The notes beneath the pieces are model-generated. The model was not told the DNA's origin. It was given only the letters and a program-made list of their open reading frames with translations, and ran no database searches. Shown piece by piece: positions 18,042 through 28,797 of a stretch of 64,000 nucleotides of DNA. Origin of the DNA: Paraburkholderia sp. BL9I2N2. Lineage in GTDB: Bacteria > Pseudomonadota > Gammaproteobacteria > Burkholderiales > Burkholderiaceae. Position 1 is the stretch's first letter, and each line of letters starts with the position of its first letter. The stretch covers positions 2,542,001 through 2,606,000 of the forward strand of contig NZ_SMGP01000001.1 in the NCBI RefSeq assembly GCF_004339745.1, read 5' to 3'. Position numbers and translations under genes: made by a program.

Positions 18042-19604
18042 ATGGCTCAGGCTCAGGCGCAAGTCCCTCATCCGCCGCTCGAGGGCGCGCAACTGGTGAT
18101 CGGCACCGTCGCGGTGTCGCTCGCCGTTTTCATGAACGTGCTCGACACGTCGATCGCCAACGTGTCGATTCCGTCGATTTCGGGCGACCTCGGCGTGTCG
18201 TCCGACCAGGGCACGTGGGTGATCACCTCGTTCGCGGTCGCCAACGCGATCTCCGTGCCGCTCACCGGCTGGCTGACCGAGCGCATCGGCCAGGTACGCC
18301 TTTTCATGGCGTCGATCATTCTGTTCGTGATCTCGTCGTGGATGTGCGGCCTCGCGCCGACGCTGCCGTTCCTGCTCGCTTCGCGCGTGTTGCAAGGCGC
18401 GGTGGCCGGCCCGATGATTCCGCTGTCGCAAACGCTGCTGCTCGCGAGCTATCCCCGCGCCAAGGCGCCCATGGCGCTATCCATGTGGGCGATGACCACG
18501 CTGATCGCGCCGGTGGCCGGCCCGATTCTCGGCGGCTGGATCTCGGACAACATCTCGTGGCCGTGGATTTTCTACGTCAACATTCCGGTCGGCGCGATTG
18601 CCGCCGTGGCGACATGGATGATCTTCCGCAATCGCGATTCCGTCATCAGAAAAGCACCGATCGACGGCGTCGGTCTCGGTTTGCTGATCGTCTGGGTCGG
18701 CTCGCTGCAAGTCATGCTCGACAAGGGCAAGGATCTCGACTGGTTTTCGTCGACGACCGTCGTCGTGCTGGCGCTGGTCGCGGTGATCGCGCTCGCGTTC
18801 TTTATCGTGTGGGAATTGACGGCCGAGCATCCGGTGGTCGACCTGTCGCTGTTCAGCAGGCGTAATTTCACGGGCGGTACGGTCGCGCTGTCGATCGGTT
18901 ACGGACTCTACTTCGGCAATCTGGTGTTGCTGCCGCTGTGGCTGCAAACCGATATCGGCTACACCGCGACCGAAGCCGGCCTCGTGATGGCGCCGGTCGG
19001 CCTGTTCGCCGTGCTGCTGTCGCCGATCACCGGCAAGGTTTTACCGCGCACCGATCCGCGCTATATCGCGACCCTGTCGTTTCTCGTGTTCGCGCTGTGC
19101 TTCTGGATGCGCTCGCGTTATACGACCGGCGTCGATACCTACTCGCTGCTGGTCCCCACCTTGATTCAAGGGATCGGTATGGCCGGGTTCTTCATCCCGC
19201 TGGTGTCGATCACCTTGTCGGGGCTGCCGGGCAACCGGATTCCGGCGGCGTCGGGCCTGTCGAATTTCGTGCGGATTATGTGCGGCGGCATCGGCACGTC
19301 GATCTTCCAGACCGCGTGGGATCACCGCACCATCATGCACCACGCGCAACTGGCCGAGCAGGCTAACGCATACAACCCGGTGTTCGACCAGTCGATCCGG
19401 CAGATGGGCGCGGCGGGCTTCAGTCAGCCGCAGGCGTATGGTCTGTTCAACACGATGGCGACGCAGCAGGCCGCGCAACTCGGTGTGAATGATCTGTTCT
19501 TCGTGTCCGCCGGCATCTTTATCGCGCTGATCGCGCTGATCTGGATCACCAAGCCGGAACGCACAGGCGGTGATGCGGGTGCGGCGGCGGCTGCGGCGCA
19601 CTGA
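18042..19604 (+). CDS. emrB: EmrB/QacA-type MFS drug transporter (DHA2, 14 TM)
   Basis: 520 residues, typical of 14-helix DHA2 transporters. TM1 region VSLAVFMNVLDTSIANVSIP with the DHA2 motif D1 (LDTSIANV), motif A as WLTERIGQVRLF, motif C as APVAGPILGGWISD. Proton-driven inner-membrane pump feeding EmrA and the outer-membrane duct. Last gene of the operon, ending before a strong terminator at 19641-19677. Its Ala-rich C-terminus after KPERTGGDAG is probably disordered. Confidence 0.93.
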   Translation: MAQAQAQVPHPPLEGAQLVIGTVAVSLAVFMNVLDTSIANVSIPSISGDLGVSSDQGTWVITSFAVANAISVPLTGWLTERIGQVRLFMASIILFVISSWMCGLAPTLPFLLASRVLQGAVAGPMIPLSQTLLLASYPRAKAPMALSMWAMTTLIAPVAGPILGGWISDNISWPWIFYVNIPVGAIAAVATWMIFRNRDSVIRKAPIDGVGLGLLIVWVGSLQVMLDKGKDLDWFSSTTVVVLALVAVIALAFFIVWELTAEHPVVDLSLFSRRNFTGGTVALSIGYGLYFGNLVLLPLWLQTDIGYTATEAGLVMAPVGLFAVLLSPITGKVLPRTDPRYIATLSFLVFALCFWMRSRYTTGVDTYSLLVPTLIQGIGMAGFFIPLVSITLSGLPGNRIPAASGLSNFVRIMCGGIGTSIFQTAWDHRTIMHHAQLAEQANAYNPVFDQSIRQMGAAGFSQPQAYGLFNTMATQQAAQLGVNDLFFVSAGIFIALIALIWITKPERTGGDAGAAAAAAH

Positions 19605-19640
19605 GTTTTCGGCGCTGCTCCGATCCGGCAGACGATATGA

Positions 19641-19677
19641 AAAAAGGCGGGACCGCTTGGTAGCGGTTCCGCCTTTT
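19641..19677. terminator. Bidirectional terminator between emrB and truB
   Basis: Stem AAAAAGGCGGGACCGCT / AGCGGTTCCGCCTTTTT (one G-T pair) with loop TGGT, T-run on both strands. It ends both converging operons. Confidence 0.9.
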
Positions 19678-19719
19678 TCTTTGCAGCGTCTTTCTCGCGC
19701 TCCGCCGTCTGTGCGGCTT

Positions 19720-20655
19720 TCAGCTCGCCGTCGTGACTACCAGCCGTTCCGGCGCCAGCACGCCCTCACCTTGCTTCGCGACGCCAAGCAGACGCCCTTC
19801 CGGTGCGTACACCCGGACGCGCGGCGCATTCACGGCTTCGTCCGTGATCGTCAACTCGGACAGCTTCAATCGCTGACCATGAAGAAAACGGCGCGTCGCG
19901 TCTTCGTTCAACTGCACGAGCGGGAACGTCGACAGCAATGCGTCCACCGGCTGCAGCCACGCATCGCGTTCGCCTTCAGTCGCGTCGGACAACGCGTCGA
20001 GCGTCACCGAATTGTCGAGCGTCAGCGCGCCGACGCCGGTGCGCCGCAGCGCCACCAGATGCGCGCCGCAACCCAACGCTTCGCCGATATCCTCGGCCAG
20101 CGTGCGCACATACGTGCCCTTGCTGCACGTCACGCGAAACGTCACGTCCGGAAACGCGCAGGCGAGCATCTCGAGCTTGAGGATCGTCACCTGACGCCCT
20201 TCCCGCTCCACCGTCTGACCGGCGCGCGCGTATTCGTACAGCGGCTTGCCGTCGCGCTTGAGCGCCGAATACATCGGCGGAACCTGCGTGATCTCGCCGA
20301 GGAATGCCGGCAGAACCGCCTGGACCGCCGCCTCGTCGCACGTCACCTCGCGCGTGTCGACCGCTTCGCCTTCGGCGTCGCCGGTGGTCGTGCGAATGCC
20401 GAGGCGCATGGTGGCCTCGTACGTCTTGTCGGCTTCGAGCAGGTCTTGCGAAAACTTGGTGGCTTCGCCGAAACAGAGTGGCAGCAAGCCGGTTGCCAGT
20501 GGATCGAGCGTGCCGGTGTGGCCCGCCTTTTTCGCCAGATAGAGACGCTTCGCGCGAATCAGCGCGTCGTTGCTCGACAGGCCGAGCGGCTTGTCGAGCA
20601 GCAGCACGCCGTCGAGCGCGCGACGCGGCACGCGGGGGCGTTGAGGTGCGGTCAT
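19720..20655 (-). CDS. truB: tRNA pseudouridine-55 synthase TruB
   Basis: 311 residues. Converts U55 of tRNA to pseudouridine. GVLLLDKPLGLSSNDAL near the N-terminus, catalytic motif GHTGTLDPLATG with Asp51, then KTYEATMRLG and CSKGTYVRTLAEDIG. C-terminal TruB domain with LRLGE-like RRFLHGQRLKLS and GVAKQGEGVLAPERLV. ATG 20655 (MTAPQRPRVPRRALDG) is preferred; the open frame to 20697 adds a non-family leader. Last gene of the rimP-nusA-infB-rbfA-truB cluster, 93 bp after rbfA. Confidence 0.95.
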   Translation of the reverse strand: MTAPQRPRVPRRALDGVLLLDKPLGLSSNDALIRAKRLYLAKKAGHTGTLDPLATGLLPLCFGEATKFSQDLLEADKTYEATMRLGIRTTTGDAEGEAVDTREVTCDEAAVQAVLPAFLGEITQVPPMYSALKRDGKPLYEYARAGQTVEREGRQVTILKLEMLACAFPDVTFRVTCSKGTYVRTLAEDIGEALGCGAHLVALRRTGVGALTLDNSVTLDALSDATEGERDAWLQPVDALLSTFPLVQLNEDATRRFLHGQRLKLSELTITDEAVNAPRVRVYAPEGRLLGVAKQGEGVLAPERLVVTTAS

Positions 20656-20748
20656 GTCAGAAAGACGAAAGTCTTCGATGGATACGGAAAACAGCACTGA
20701 GCGCGTGGCAACTCAGGCATGGCAGCGAGCGCGCGGCGAACAGCGCGC

Positions 20749-21114
20749 TCAGTCTTCTTTCGCGCGATTGGCGTTGGCTTCGTCGATCAGACGCGACATC
20801 TCGACGGCACGCTCGATCGTCTTGTCGTAATGGAAATGCAGCGTCGGCACGGTGTGAATGTGCAGGCGCTTGAAAAGCTGATTGTGCAGATGGCCGGCCG
20901 CGTGCGTGAGCGCTTCGAGCGTCTGTTGCGGATCGCCGGTGAGCGTCGTGAAATAAACCTTGGCGTGTGCATAGTCCGGCGTCAGCTCAACGCTTTGAAT
21001 CGTGACGATGCCGATGCGCGGATCCTTGACCTCGCGCAGCAGCTCGGACAAATCACGCTGGATCTGATCGGCGATCTGCACATTGCGATTGGGAGAAGAA
21101 CGTTTTTTAGGCAT
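20749..21114 (-). CDS. rbfA: Ribosome-binding factor RbfA
   Basis: 121 residues. Binds the 30S subunit and aids 16S rRNA 5'-end maturation and cold adaptation. Single KH-type fold: [47 protein letters not shown] in part, and the C-terminal helices [20 protein letters not shown]. It lies between infB and truB, the widely conserved order. A 13-bp hairpin in the 214-bp infB-rbfA gap may reduce its transcription relative to infB. Confidence 0.95.
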   Translation of the reverse strand: MPKKRSSPNRNVQIADQIQRDLSELLREVKDPRIGIVTIQSVELTPDYAHAKVYFTTLTGDPQQTLEALTHAAGHLHNQLFKRLHIHTVPTLHFHYDKTIERAVEMSRLIDEANANRAKED

Positions 21115-21276
21115 GGTGTTATGTGATCCGTTCTAACGGATGCAGAAAAGTGGTTCGCGCCGCCGCGCTGCGGGCTTTTTTGTCGAGGCGGCATTCAGGC
21201 GGCCCAGAACAGGAGAAACTCGACCGCGGACGCGGTGCGCGACGGACACGGACAAACGCGTGGCCCCAAAAACAAC

Positions 21277-21308
21277 GGGCGGAGCGGGCGTTAAAGCCCG
21301 CTCCGCCC
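21277..21308 (-). terminator. Hairpin between infB and rbfA (attenuator or terminator)
   Basis: Perfect 13-bp stem GGGCGGAGCGGGC / GCCCGCTCCGCCC with a 6-base loop, 20 bp after the infB stop, followed on the minus strand by GTTGTTTTTGG. The weak, interrupted T-run suggests partial termination within the operon. Confidence 0.65.
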
Positions 21309-21328
21309 CTTGAGCCGTGCCGCGTGAA

Positions 21329-24295
21329 TTACAGCGAACGCGCGACTTCGGTGACCTCGAAGACTTCGAACTGATCGCCTTCGACGATGTCGTTGAAGTT
21401 CTTGATCGACATACCGCACTCGAAGCCCTGACGGACTTCCTTGACGTCGTCCTTGAAGCGCTTGAGCGAATCGAGCTCGCCCGTGAAGATGACGACGTTG
21501 TTGCGCAGCACGCGCACCGACGACGAGCGCTTGACGAAACCGTCCGTGACCATACAGCCGGCCACCGCGCCGATCTTCGGTACCTTGAAGACCTGACGCA
21601 CTTCGACCGTACCCGTCACGACTTCGCGCTTCTCCGGTGCCAGCATGCCCGACATCGCAGCCTTCACGTCATCCACTGCGTCATAGATGATGTTGTAGTA
21701 GCGAATATCGACGCCGTTGGTTTCCGCCAGCTTGCGCGCCTGGGCATCCGCACGGGTGTTGAAGCCGATGATGACCGCCTTCGAAGCCGTAGCCAGGTTG
21801 ACGTCCGACTCGCTGATGCCACCCACGGCGCCGTGCACGATCTGCACGCGGACTTCGTCGGTCGACAGCTTGAGCAGCGACTGCACCAACGCTTCCTGCG
21901 AACCTTGCACGTCGGCCTTGACGATGAGCGGCATGTACGCCACTTCGCCTTCGCCCATCTGTTCCAGCATGTTCTCGAGCTTCGCGGCCTGTTGCTTGGC
22001 CAGCTTGACGTCGCGGAACTTGCCTTGACGGAACAATGCGACTTCACGCGCCTTGCGGTCGTCCGGCATGACGATGACTTCTTCGCCCGCTTGCGGCACT
22101 TCCGAGAGACCTTGAATCTCAACCGGGATCGACGGGCCTGCCGACTTGGTCGGCTTACCGGTTTCGTCGAGCATGGCTCGCACGCGACCGTAAGCGCTAC
22201 CTGCCAGCACCACGTCGCCGCGGTTCAGCGTACCCGACTGGACCAGGATCGTTGCGACCGGACCCTTACCCTTATCGAGCTTCGCTTCAATGACGAGACC
22301 CTTGGCCGGCGCTTCGACCGGTGCCTTCAGTTCCAGCACTTCGGCTTGCAGCAACACGTTTTCCAGCAAGTCGTCGATGCCCGCGCCGGTTTTAGCCGAC
22401 ACCGACACGAACGGCGAATCGCCACCGTATTCTTCCGGCACGACGCCTTCCGCGACGAGTTCCTGCTTCACGCGCTCCGGATTCGCATCCGGCTTGTCGA
22501 TCTTGTTGATCGCAACGACGAGCGGCACGCCGCCGGCCTTCGCGTGGGCGATCGCTTCCTTCGTTTGCGGCATCACGCCGTCGTCGGCTGCGACCACCAG
22601 AATCACGATGTCGGTTGCCTTCGCACCGCGGGCACGCATGGCCGTAAAGGCTTCGTGACCCGGCGTGTCGAGGAACGTGATGACGCCACGCGGCGTTTCG
22701 ACGTGGTAAGCGCCGATGTGCTGCGTAATCCCGCCCGCTTCGCCCGCTGCGACCTTGGCGCGGCGGATGTAGTCGAGCAGCGACGTCTTGCCGTGGTCGA
22801 CGTGACCCATGACCGTGACGACCGGCGGACGCGGCAGTGCTTCCGCATCGGACACTTCGCCTTCGACCAGCATCGCTTCCGGATCGTCCAGCTTGGCCGC
22901 CACCGCGTGGTGGCCCAGTTCCTCGACGATGATCATCGCCGTTTCCTGGTCCAGCATCTGGTTGATCGTGACCATCTGGCCGAGCTTCATCATCGACTTG
23001 ATGACTTCCGACGCCTTCACCGCCATCTTGTGTGCCAGATCGGCGACCGTGATGGTTTCCGGCACGTGCACTTCGCGCACGATCGGTTCGGTCGGCGCCT
23101 GGAACGTGGTGTTCTGATCCTGATGCTTGCCGCGACCCTTCGGGCCACCGCGCCAGCCGCGATCGACACCGCCGCTCGTGTCACCGCGCGTCTTGATGCC
23201 GCGGCGCTTCGCTGCGTCGTCTTGCCAGCCGCCCTTGCCGCCGCCCGGCTTCTTCTTGTCGCCGGCGGAAGGCGTAGTCGTGGCAGCCGGAGCCGCAGCA
23301 GCCGGCTTCTTGGCTGCCGGACGCGCCGGTGCTTCACCCGCCGGACGCGCCGGCTTGTGCAGCGTGCCCTTGGCTTCCACGGCCTTGGCCGGCTCAGCGG
23401 GCTTCGGTGCCGGTTCCGGCGCCTTGACCTGTGCTTTGCGCGGCGTGTTCATCATTTCGCGAATCGCGCGCGCTTCGGCTTCAGCCGCCGCACGGCGCTT
23501 GGCGATTTCTTCCTGCTCGGCACGCGCTTTCTCGGCAGCCTGACGCGCCGCGTCTTCTGCCTTCTTCGCGGCTTCGCGTTGCGCGGCGCGTTCTGCGGCG
23601 GCGCGCTCGTCGTCCTGCTCGCTTTGCTTGGCGACCGCCGGCTCCGCTGCCTTGGCAGCCACCGGCTCAGCCTTCGCGACCGCCGGCTGCGCGGCTTGCG
23701 CCGGCTTGGCGGTCTGCGCCTGCTCGCGAGCTGCCGCCTCGGCCGCAGCCGCTGCACGCTTCTTCGCCGCTTCTTCTTCCGCGCGGCGACGCTCGGCTTC
23801 AGCAGCCTGCTCGCGCGCCTGACGTTCAGCTTCTTCGCGCTCGAGTTGTTCCTGACGCGCCTTCAACTCCTGAGCCTGCTTTTCGAGCAGCTCGGCTTCG
23901 TGACGAGCTTCCTCTTCACGACGCTGGAGTTCGAGATCGTCGACGTCGGCCTCGGCCACATGATTCGATGCATCCCCGTTTTCAGCGGAGGTTTCGTCGC
24001 GGCGGACGAAAGTGCGCTTCTTACGCACCTCGACCTGAATGGTGCGAGCCTTGCCCGTCGCATCGGATTGCTTGATTTCCGACGTATGCCGTTTCGTCAG
24101 CGTGATCTTGCGCTTGTCAGCATCAGTCGAGCCGTGAGACTTGCGCAAGTGGTCGAGCAGACGCGCCTTGTCCGTTTCGGACAAGCTATCGTCTTCGCTC
24201 GCTTTTGTGACGCCCGCCGCCTGCAGCTGCTCAAGCAGCACGCCTGCAGGCATTTTCAGTTCCGCGGCAAATTGGGCTACGTTGTTACTCGCCAT
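21329..24295 (-). CDS. infB: Translation initiation factor IF-2
   Basis: 988 residues, long even for IF-2. Delivers initiator fMet-tRNA to the 30S subunit and promotes subunit joining. IF2-N domain at 1-55 ([20 protein letters not shown]), then about 300 residues of Ala/Glu/Arg/Lys-rich coiled-coil and Pro/Ala linker. A second IF2-N-like segment precedes the G domain near residue 495 ([30 protein letters not shown]). Domains II, III and IV follow, ending with [23 protein letters not shown] stands 6 bases before the ATG. The long charged linker is typical of beta-proteobacteria. Confidence 0.97.
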   Translation of the reverse strand: MASNNVAQFAAELKMPAGVLLEQLQAAGVTKASEDDSLSETDKARLLDHLRKSHGSTDADKRKITLTKRHTSEIKQSDATGKARTIQVEVRKKRTFVRRDETSAENGDASNHVAEADVDDLELQRREEEARHEAELLEKQAQELKARQEQLEREEAERQAREQAAEAERRRAEEEAAKKRAAAAAEAAAREQAQTAKPAQAAQPAVAKAEPVAAKAAEPAVAKQSEQDDERAAAERAAQREAAKKAEDAARQAAEKARAEQEEIAKRRAAAEAEARAIREMMNTPRKAQVKAPEPAPKPAEPAKAVEAKGTLHKPARPAGEAPARPAAKKPAAAAPAATTTPSAGDKKKPGGGKGGWQDDAAKRRGIKTRGDTSGGVDRGWRGGPKGRGKHQDQNTTFQAPTEPIVREVHVPETITVADLAHKMAVKASEVIKSMMKLGQMVTINQMLDQETAMIIVEELGHHAVAAKLDDPEAMLVEGEVSDAEALPRPPVVTVMGHVDHGKTSLLDYIRRAKVAAGEAGGITQHIGAYHVETPRGVITFLDTPGHEAFTAMRARGAKATDIVILVVAADDGVMPQTKEAIAHAKAGGVPLVVAINKIDKPDANPERVKQELVAEGVVPEEYGGDSPFVSVSAKTGAGIDDLLENVLLQAEVLELKAPVEAPAKGLVIEAKLDKGKGPVATILVQSGTLNRGDVVLAGSAYGRVRAMLDETGKPTKSAGPSIPVEIQGLSEVPQAGEEVIVMPDDRKAREVALFRQGKFRDVKLAKQQAAKLENMLEQMGEGEVAYMPLIVKADVQGSQEALVQSLLKLSTDEVRVQIVHGAVGGISESDVNLATASKAVIIGFNTRADAQARKLAETNGVDIRYYNIIYDAVDDVKAAMSGMLAPEKREVVTGTVEVRQVFKVPKIGAVAGCMVTDGFVKRSSSVRVLRNNVVIFTGELDSLKRFKDDVKEVRQGFECGMSIKNFNDIVEGDQFEVFEVTEVARSL

Positions 24296-24388
24296 TCATT
24301 CCTCTTAATGCAAGGACCGATTCCTTGCGGTTAGCATCGGGTCATGCGGCCTGACGGCCGCTTCAATTTAGTGCGCCATGGTCATTTC

Positions 24389-25864
24389 TCACTGGAACCA
24401 GTGTTCACGTGCTTTCATGATCAACGCCTTAGCGGCATCCTCTTCCATTCCGGTCATCTCGACCAGTTCATCCACAGCCAGCTCGGCGAGTTCGTCGCGC
24501 GTCTGGATCTGATGTTCGGCCAGCTTGGCGAGCAGGTCGGCGTCCATGCCGTCCAGGCTCTTCAGGTCGAGCGCTACGTTTTCGACCTTTTCTTCATTCG
24601 CGATCGCCAGCGTCAACAGCGCGTCGCGCGAGCGATTACGCAGTTCGTGAACGGTGTCTTCGTCGAATGCCTCGATCTCGAGCATTTCGTTGAGCGGCAC
24701 ATAAGCGATCTCTTCGAGGCTCGTAAAGCCTTCGTCGATCAGGATGTCGGCGACTTCTTCGTCGACATCGAGACGCGCCATGAACAGGTCACGCAGTACA
24801 CCGCGTTCCTGATTCTGCTTTTGCGCAGATTCGTCCGGCGTCATGATGTTGATCTGCCAGCCGGTGAGTTCGCTGGCGAGACGCACGTTCTGGCCGCTGC
24901 GGCCGATCGCGACCGCCAGTTCGTTTTCGTCGACGACGACGTCCATCGAATGTTTTTCTTCATCGACGACGATCGACTGGACGGCTGCCGGCGCGAGCGC
25001 GCCGATCACAAACTGTGCGGGATCTTCCGACCATAGCACGATGTCGACGTTTTCGCCACCGAGCTCGTTACGCACCGCCTGCACGCGCGAACCGCGAATG
25101 CCGACGCACGTGCCGATCGGATCGATGCGCTTGTCGTACGCGACCACGCCGATCTTGGCGCGCACGCCTGGATCGCGCGCGGCCGCCTTGATTTCCAGCA
25201 GGCCTTGCTCGATTTCCGGCACTTCCATCTCGAACAGCTTCATCAGGAATTCGGGCGCCGTACGCGACAGTTCGATCTGCGGACCGCGCGCGGTGCGATC
25301 GACCTTCGCGATGTAGGCGCGCACGCGGTCGCCCACGCGCAGGTTTTCCTTCGGAATCAGCTGGTCGCGGCGCAGCAGCGCTTCGACACGGCCGGTTTCG
25401 ACGATGAAGTTGCCCTTGTCGAGACGCTTCACCGAGCCGGTCATGATGTGCTCGCCGCGCTCGAGGAAGTCGTTCAGGATCTGTTCGCGTTCAGCGTCGC
25501 GCACCTTCTGCAGGATCACCTGCTTGGCGGCCTGCGCGCCGATACGGCCGAATTCGATCGACGGCACCGGTTCCTCGATGAACTCGTCGAGTTGGATCTC
25601 GGGCTTCTGCTCGCGTGCTTCGAACAGCAGGATTTCCTGATCCGGTTCCTGCAAACCGGCTTCGTCCGGCACCACTTTCCAGCGGCGAAACGTTTCGTGC
25701 TCGCCGCTTTCACGGTCGATATGGACGCGGATATCCGCATCTTCTTCGAAGAGTTTCTTGGAGGCCGAAGCGAGAGCCGCTTCGAGCGCGGCAAATACCA
25801 CGTCTTTGTCGACATTCTTCTCGCGTGCCAGCGCATCCACCAGCATCAACACTTCGCGACTCAT
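24389..25864 (-). CDS. nusA: Transcription termination/antitermination factor NusA
   Basis: 491 residues. Binds RNA polymerase and nascent RNA, modulating pausing, termination and antitermination. N-terminal domain ([20 protein letters not shown]), S1 domain ([17 protein letters not shown]), KH1 and KH2 ([35 protein letters not shown]), and two C-terminal acidic helix-hairpin repeats ([37 protein letters not shown]). Starts inside the rimP stop (4-bp ATGA overlap), showing translational coupling. The AR repeats are as in E. coli. Confidence 0.97.
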   Translation of the reverse strand: MSREVLMLVDALAREKNVDKDVVFAALEAALASASKKLFEEDADIRVHIDRESGEHETFRRWKVVPDEAGLQEPDQEILLFEAREQKPEIQLDEFIEEPVPSIEFGRIGAQAAKQVILQKVRDAEREQILNDFLERGEHIMTGSVKRLDKGNFIVETGRVEALLRRDQLIPKENLRVGDRVRAYIAKVDRTARGPQIELSRTAPEFLMKLFEMEVPEIEQGLLEIKAAARDPGVRAKIGVVAYDKRIDPIGTCVGIRGSRVQAVRNELGGENVDIVLWSEDPAQFVIGALAPAAVQSIVVDEEKHSMDVVVDENELAVAIGRSGQNVRLASELTGWQINIMTPDESAQKQNQERGVLRDLFMARLDVDEEVADILIDEGFTSLEEIAYVPLNEMLEIEAFDEDTVHELRNRSRDALLTLAIANEEKVENVALDLKSLDGMDADLLAKLAEHQIQTRDELAELAVDELVEMTGMEEDAAKALIMKAREHWFQ

Positions 25865-26319
25865 TGTTTGCGGCTCCTAAAGTCAACTTTCGGAACGAGG
25901 CGTGCTTTGTCCATGTCCGCGAGCGTGAAATCGAGCATCGCGGCGCCTTCCTTCCCTTCAAATTCCAGACCGATCGTCTCGCCTTGCGGAGCATGCAGGA
26001 TGCCCCGGTACGATTTCCGTCCGTCCAATGGCTTTTTCAATGTGATTACCACTTCGCTGCCTGCGAAGCGTTCGAAATCCGCCAATTTTTTCAGCGGGCG
26101 GTCGAGCCCCGGCGACGATACTTCAAGCCGCTCGTAATCGATGTTTTCGACCGTCAAAACGTGCTGGAGCTGACGCGTGACTTTCTCGCAGTCTTCGATC
26201 GCGATGCCGGCCGGCTGGTCGATATAGATACACAACATGCCGCGCCCGGTGCGCTCGAGATCGACGAGCTCGTAGCCGAGTCCCACGACCGTGGTTTCAA
26301 TCAGTTCCGTCAGTTGCAC
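25861..26319 (-). CDS. rimP: Ribosome maturation factor RimP
   Basis: 152 residues. Needed for 30S subunit maturation. N-terminal domain with [17 protein letters not shown] and [21 protein letters not shown]; the conserved [11 protein letters not shown] precedes the C-terminal SH3-like domain ([34 protein letters not shown]). First gene of rimP-nusA-infB-rbfA-truB. A strong terminator at 26455-26471 separates this unit from rluB, so its promoter should lie at 26320-26454. Confidence 0.95.
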   Translation of the reverse strand: MQLTELIETTVVGLGYELVDLERTGRGMLCIYIDQPAGIAIEDCEKVTRQLQHVLTVENIDYERLEVSSPGLDRPLKKLADFERFAGSEVVITLKKPLDGRKSYRGILHAPQGETIGLEFEGKEGAAMLDFTLADMDKARLVPKVDFRSRKQ

Positions 26320-26855
26320 AGTGCCCTCTTAGATGTTCGCGCAGCGAGCCTGCCGCTTGTTTTGCAAACAACCAATGCGGGCCGCGCGCCAAGCCGGCGC
26401 ACGTTCGTGCTACCCGAGATGCCGAACCACTGAGAACTGATCGGCAAAAAAAAAATGGGCTAAACGCCCATCATCTTATTGCCGGTGGTCGCACCTGAGC
26501 CGCACATAAAAAGCCGCACGCCCAGCGACTTCGCGATTGTAGCCATTTTTCGGGACAAACGCAAACCGCAGAACGCCGCCCAACGCGCTTTTCGGGTTGA
26601 TTTCACGGGAATCTTTCAACGATATGACGGCGCTTCGGGCCTTTTGCAAGGCGGCTCATGCCGCCTCGAACCCGAGTTGGACAGGCGGGGCAAATGAAAT
26701 CCGCCCCCACTTCCATTTGCGTCGCGGTTTTATGCGTCACATGAAACCGCGTGACGCCAAACCGATGGCGCTCGTCGATCGATTCTGGCGGCTGCCGGCG
26801 AAAGATCATTGAAGAACGATCCACGGCTGACCGCCATGCATGTCTGGCGTGCTGC
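26320..26855. other. 536-bp region between rluB and rimP
   Basis: Holds the rluB terminator and presumably the rimP operon promoter. Short frames are not protein-like, and no tRNA clover-leaf was found. A GGCGGCTCATGCCGCC hairpin lies near 26650. It otherwise shows nothing I can name. Confidence 0.4.
26455..26471 (-). terminator. Rho-independent terminator after rluB
   Basis: Stem ATGGGC / GCCCAT with 5-base loop, followed on the minus strand by about ten T residues. It lies 385 bp past the rluB stop, so rluB mRNA has a long 3' end or a second terminator. Confidence 0.8.
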
Positions 26856-28733
26856 TTAACGGCCGCGCGAACGGCCGCGGGGTGCGCCGCCGCCACGATT
26901 GGCGCCGCCGGCGTTGGCGTTGCCGCCGCCCGCACGGTTGCCAGCGCCGCCGCGATTGCCACCCGGCCCGCGGTTGTTGCCGCCGCTGCCCGGATTGGGA
27001 CCGCCGCTGCCACCGGCGCGTTTGCCGCCGCCGGCCGGACGATTGCCATTGCCCGACGGTGCGCGATTGCCATCGACTTCACGGCCGCCACGCGGGCCGC
27101 CCGCCGCGCCGCCCATCGGGCCACTGAAACCACCGGCGCCACGGCCGGCGCCGCGATTGCCGTAGCCACCGCCGAAACCGGCGCCCGCGCCGCCACCGAA
27201 GCCACCGCCTGCCGCACCACGCCGGCCCTGGCCGCGCGGCTGCTGCTGGTCGAACCGGCCATGCGACATCAGCACGGGTTCACGGCCGATGAAGCCCATC
27301 GACGTCTGCATCGGATCTGGCTGCTTGCGCTCCGGCGCTTCCCTGCGGCCACCCTTTTCTTCCGTCGGCGCCTTCAGGCCGACCGATGCCATCAGCGCGC
27401 GCACCTGGTTGTCTTCGAGTTCTTCCCAACGACCGCGCTTGAGCCCCTTCGGCAGCGAGATCGGGCCATGACGGGTACGAATCAGACGGCTGACCATCAG
27501 GCCGGCCGCTTCGAACATACGGCGCACTTCGCGGTTACGCCCTTCGGCGAGCGCGACGTGATACCAGTGATTAGTGCCTTCGCCGCCGCCATCGCGGATA
27601 CGCAGGAAGTTCGCCGGGCCGTCTTCCAGCTCGACGCCATGCAGCAGCTTCTGACGCATGCCTTCCGCCAGTTCGCCGACCACGCGCACCGCATATTCAC
27701 GCTCGACGCTATAACGCGGGTGCATGAAACGGTTCGCCAGATCGCCCGACGTGGTCAGCATCAGCAGACCTTCCGTATTGAAGTCGAGACGTCCGACCGC
27801 GAGCCACTTGGCGGTCTTCATCGGCGGCAGATTGTCGAACACCGAAGGACGGCCTTCCGGATCGGCGTGACTGACGATTTCGCCGGTCGGTTTGTGATAC
27901 AGCAGCACGCGCGGCGGCTTGTTGGCCAGCTTGCGCTTGACCGGCTTGCCGTTGATGCGGACCTGGTCGGTCGGCATGATGCGTTGGCCGATGTGAGCCG
28001 GCTCGCCGTTCACCGACACGCGGCCGGCGACGATCAGCTCTTCCATGTCGCGGCGCGAACCCATGCCGGCTTCGGCCAGCACTTTATGCAACTTCGGCGC
28101 GTCGTCGTCGGCTGCGAGCACGCGCTTGGGCGCGGCCGGCTTGCCACGGCGCAGCATCGGCGCGCGCACGCCGCCGGTGGCGCTGTTGTCCGCGTCGAAT
28201 GCTGGCGATGTGACGTACGAGAACAGGTCGTCCTGACCGGCGGCTGCCGCTGCCACCGGCGCTTCGCCGCCGCGGCGGTTGTTCTGACGCTGACCGCCTT
28301 CGCGCGGCTGACGCTCGCGCTGACCTTCACGAGGTGCGCCGTCACGCGGTGCGCCCTCGCGCTGCCCGCCTTCACGCTTCGCGCCGCCCGCATTGCGGCG
28401 CGGCCCTTGACCCTTGGCGCTCGCGTCCTTGCGCGGCATACGCACTTGCGCGACGACCTCGCCGTCCGGCGGCGCCTCGGTGACGACCGGCGCTCCTTGC
28501 ACGGGCGCGCCTTCGGCGCCCTTCGTCTTCGCGCCGGCGCGGCGCCGGGCGATCAGGCTGCGCGGGCCGCGACGCAGGCCGCGGCGCGGACGGTCTTCAC
28601 CGTCTGCTTCCGTGGTCTGCGCCGGGCGCTCGCCCTCGCCTGCCGACGCTTGCGTGGTGCGCGTTTCGTCAGCGCGCGCCGACGGCACGGCGCGCTCGGA
28701 TTCGGACGAATCGGTGTCGTGGGTATGTGTCAA
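26856..28733 (-). CDS. rluB: 23S rRNA pseudouridine synthase RluB with long extensions
   Basis: 625 residues, against about 290 for E. coli RluB, which modifies U2605. The first 200 residues are Arg/Glu/Gly-rich and low complexity ([26 protein letters not shown]). The S4 RNA-binding domain starts near 210 ([20 protein letters not shown]), then the catalytic domain with [13 protein letters not shown] near 312 (catalytic Asp) and the family strand LNEGRNRQVRRM-like [17 protein letters not shown]. The last 120 residues are an RGG/Gly-Asn-rich tail ([28 protein letters not shown]). Both tails should bind RNA or phase-separate, by composition. 64 bp downstream of scpB. Confidence 0.93.
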   Translation of the reverse strand: MTHTHDTDSSESERAVPSARADETRTTQASAGEGERPAQTTEADGEDRPRRGLRRGPRSLIARRRAGAKTKGAEGAPVQGAPVVTEAPPDGEVVAQVRMPRKDASAKGQGPRRNAGGAKREGGQREGAPRDGAPREGQRERQPREGGQRQNNRRGGEAPVAAAAAGQDDLFSYVTSPAFDADNSATGGVRAPMLRRGKPAAPKRVLAADDDAPKLHKVLAEAGMGSRRDMEELIVAGRVSVNGEPAHIGQRIMPTDQVRINGKPVKRKLANKPPRVLLYHKPTGEIVSHADPEGRPSVFDNLPPMKTAKWLAVGRLDFNTEGLLMLTTSGDLANRFMHPRYSVEREYAVRVVGELAEGMRQKLLHGVELEDGPANFLRIRDGGGEGTNHWYHVALAEGRNREVRRMFEAAGLMVSRLIRTRHGPISLPKGLKRGRWEELEDNQVRALMASVGLKAPTEEKGGRREAPERKQPDPMQTSMGFIGREPVLMSHGRFDQQQPRGQGRRGAAGGGFGGGAGAGFGGGYGNRGAGRGAGGFSGPMGGAAGGPRGGREVDGNRAPSGNGNRPAGGGKRAGGSGGPNPGSGGNNRGPGGNRGGAGNRAGGGNANAGGANRGGGAPRGRSRGR

Positions 28734-28797
28734 AACAACCTCAAAATGTCAGGTCGCGCACGCCCGTTGCGGGCGTGGCAAAAAAAGTTCGGTTACG

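Noticed and set aside
21317..24334. 1005-codon open frame on the plus strand
   Set aside because: Antisense shadow of infB in a GC-rich genome; composition is biased and no motif is seen.
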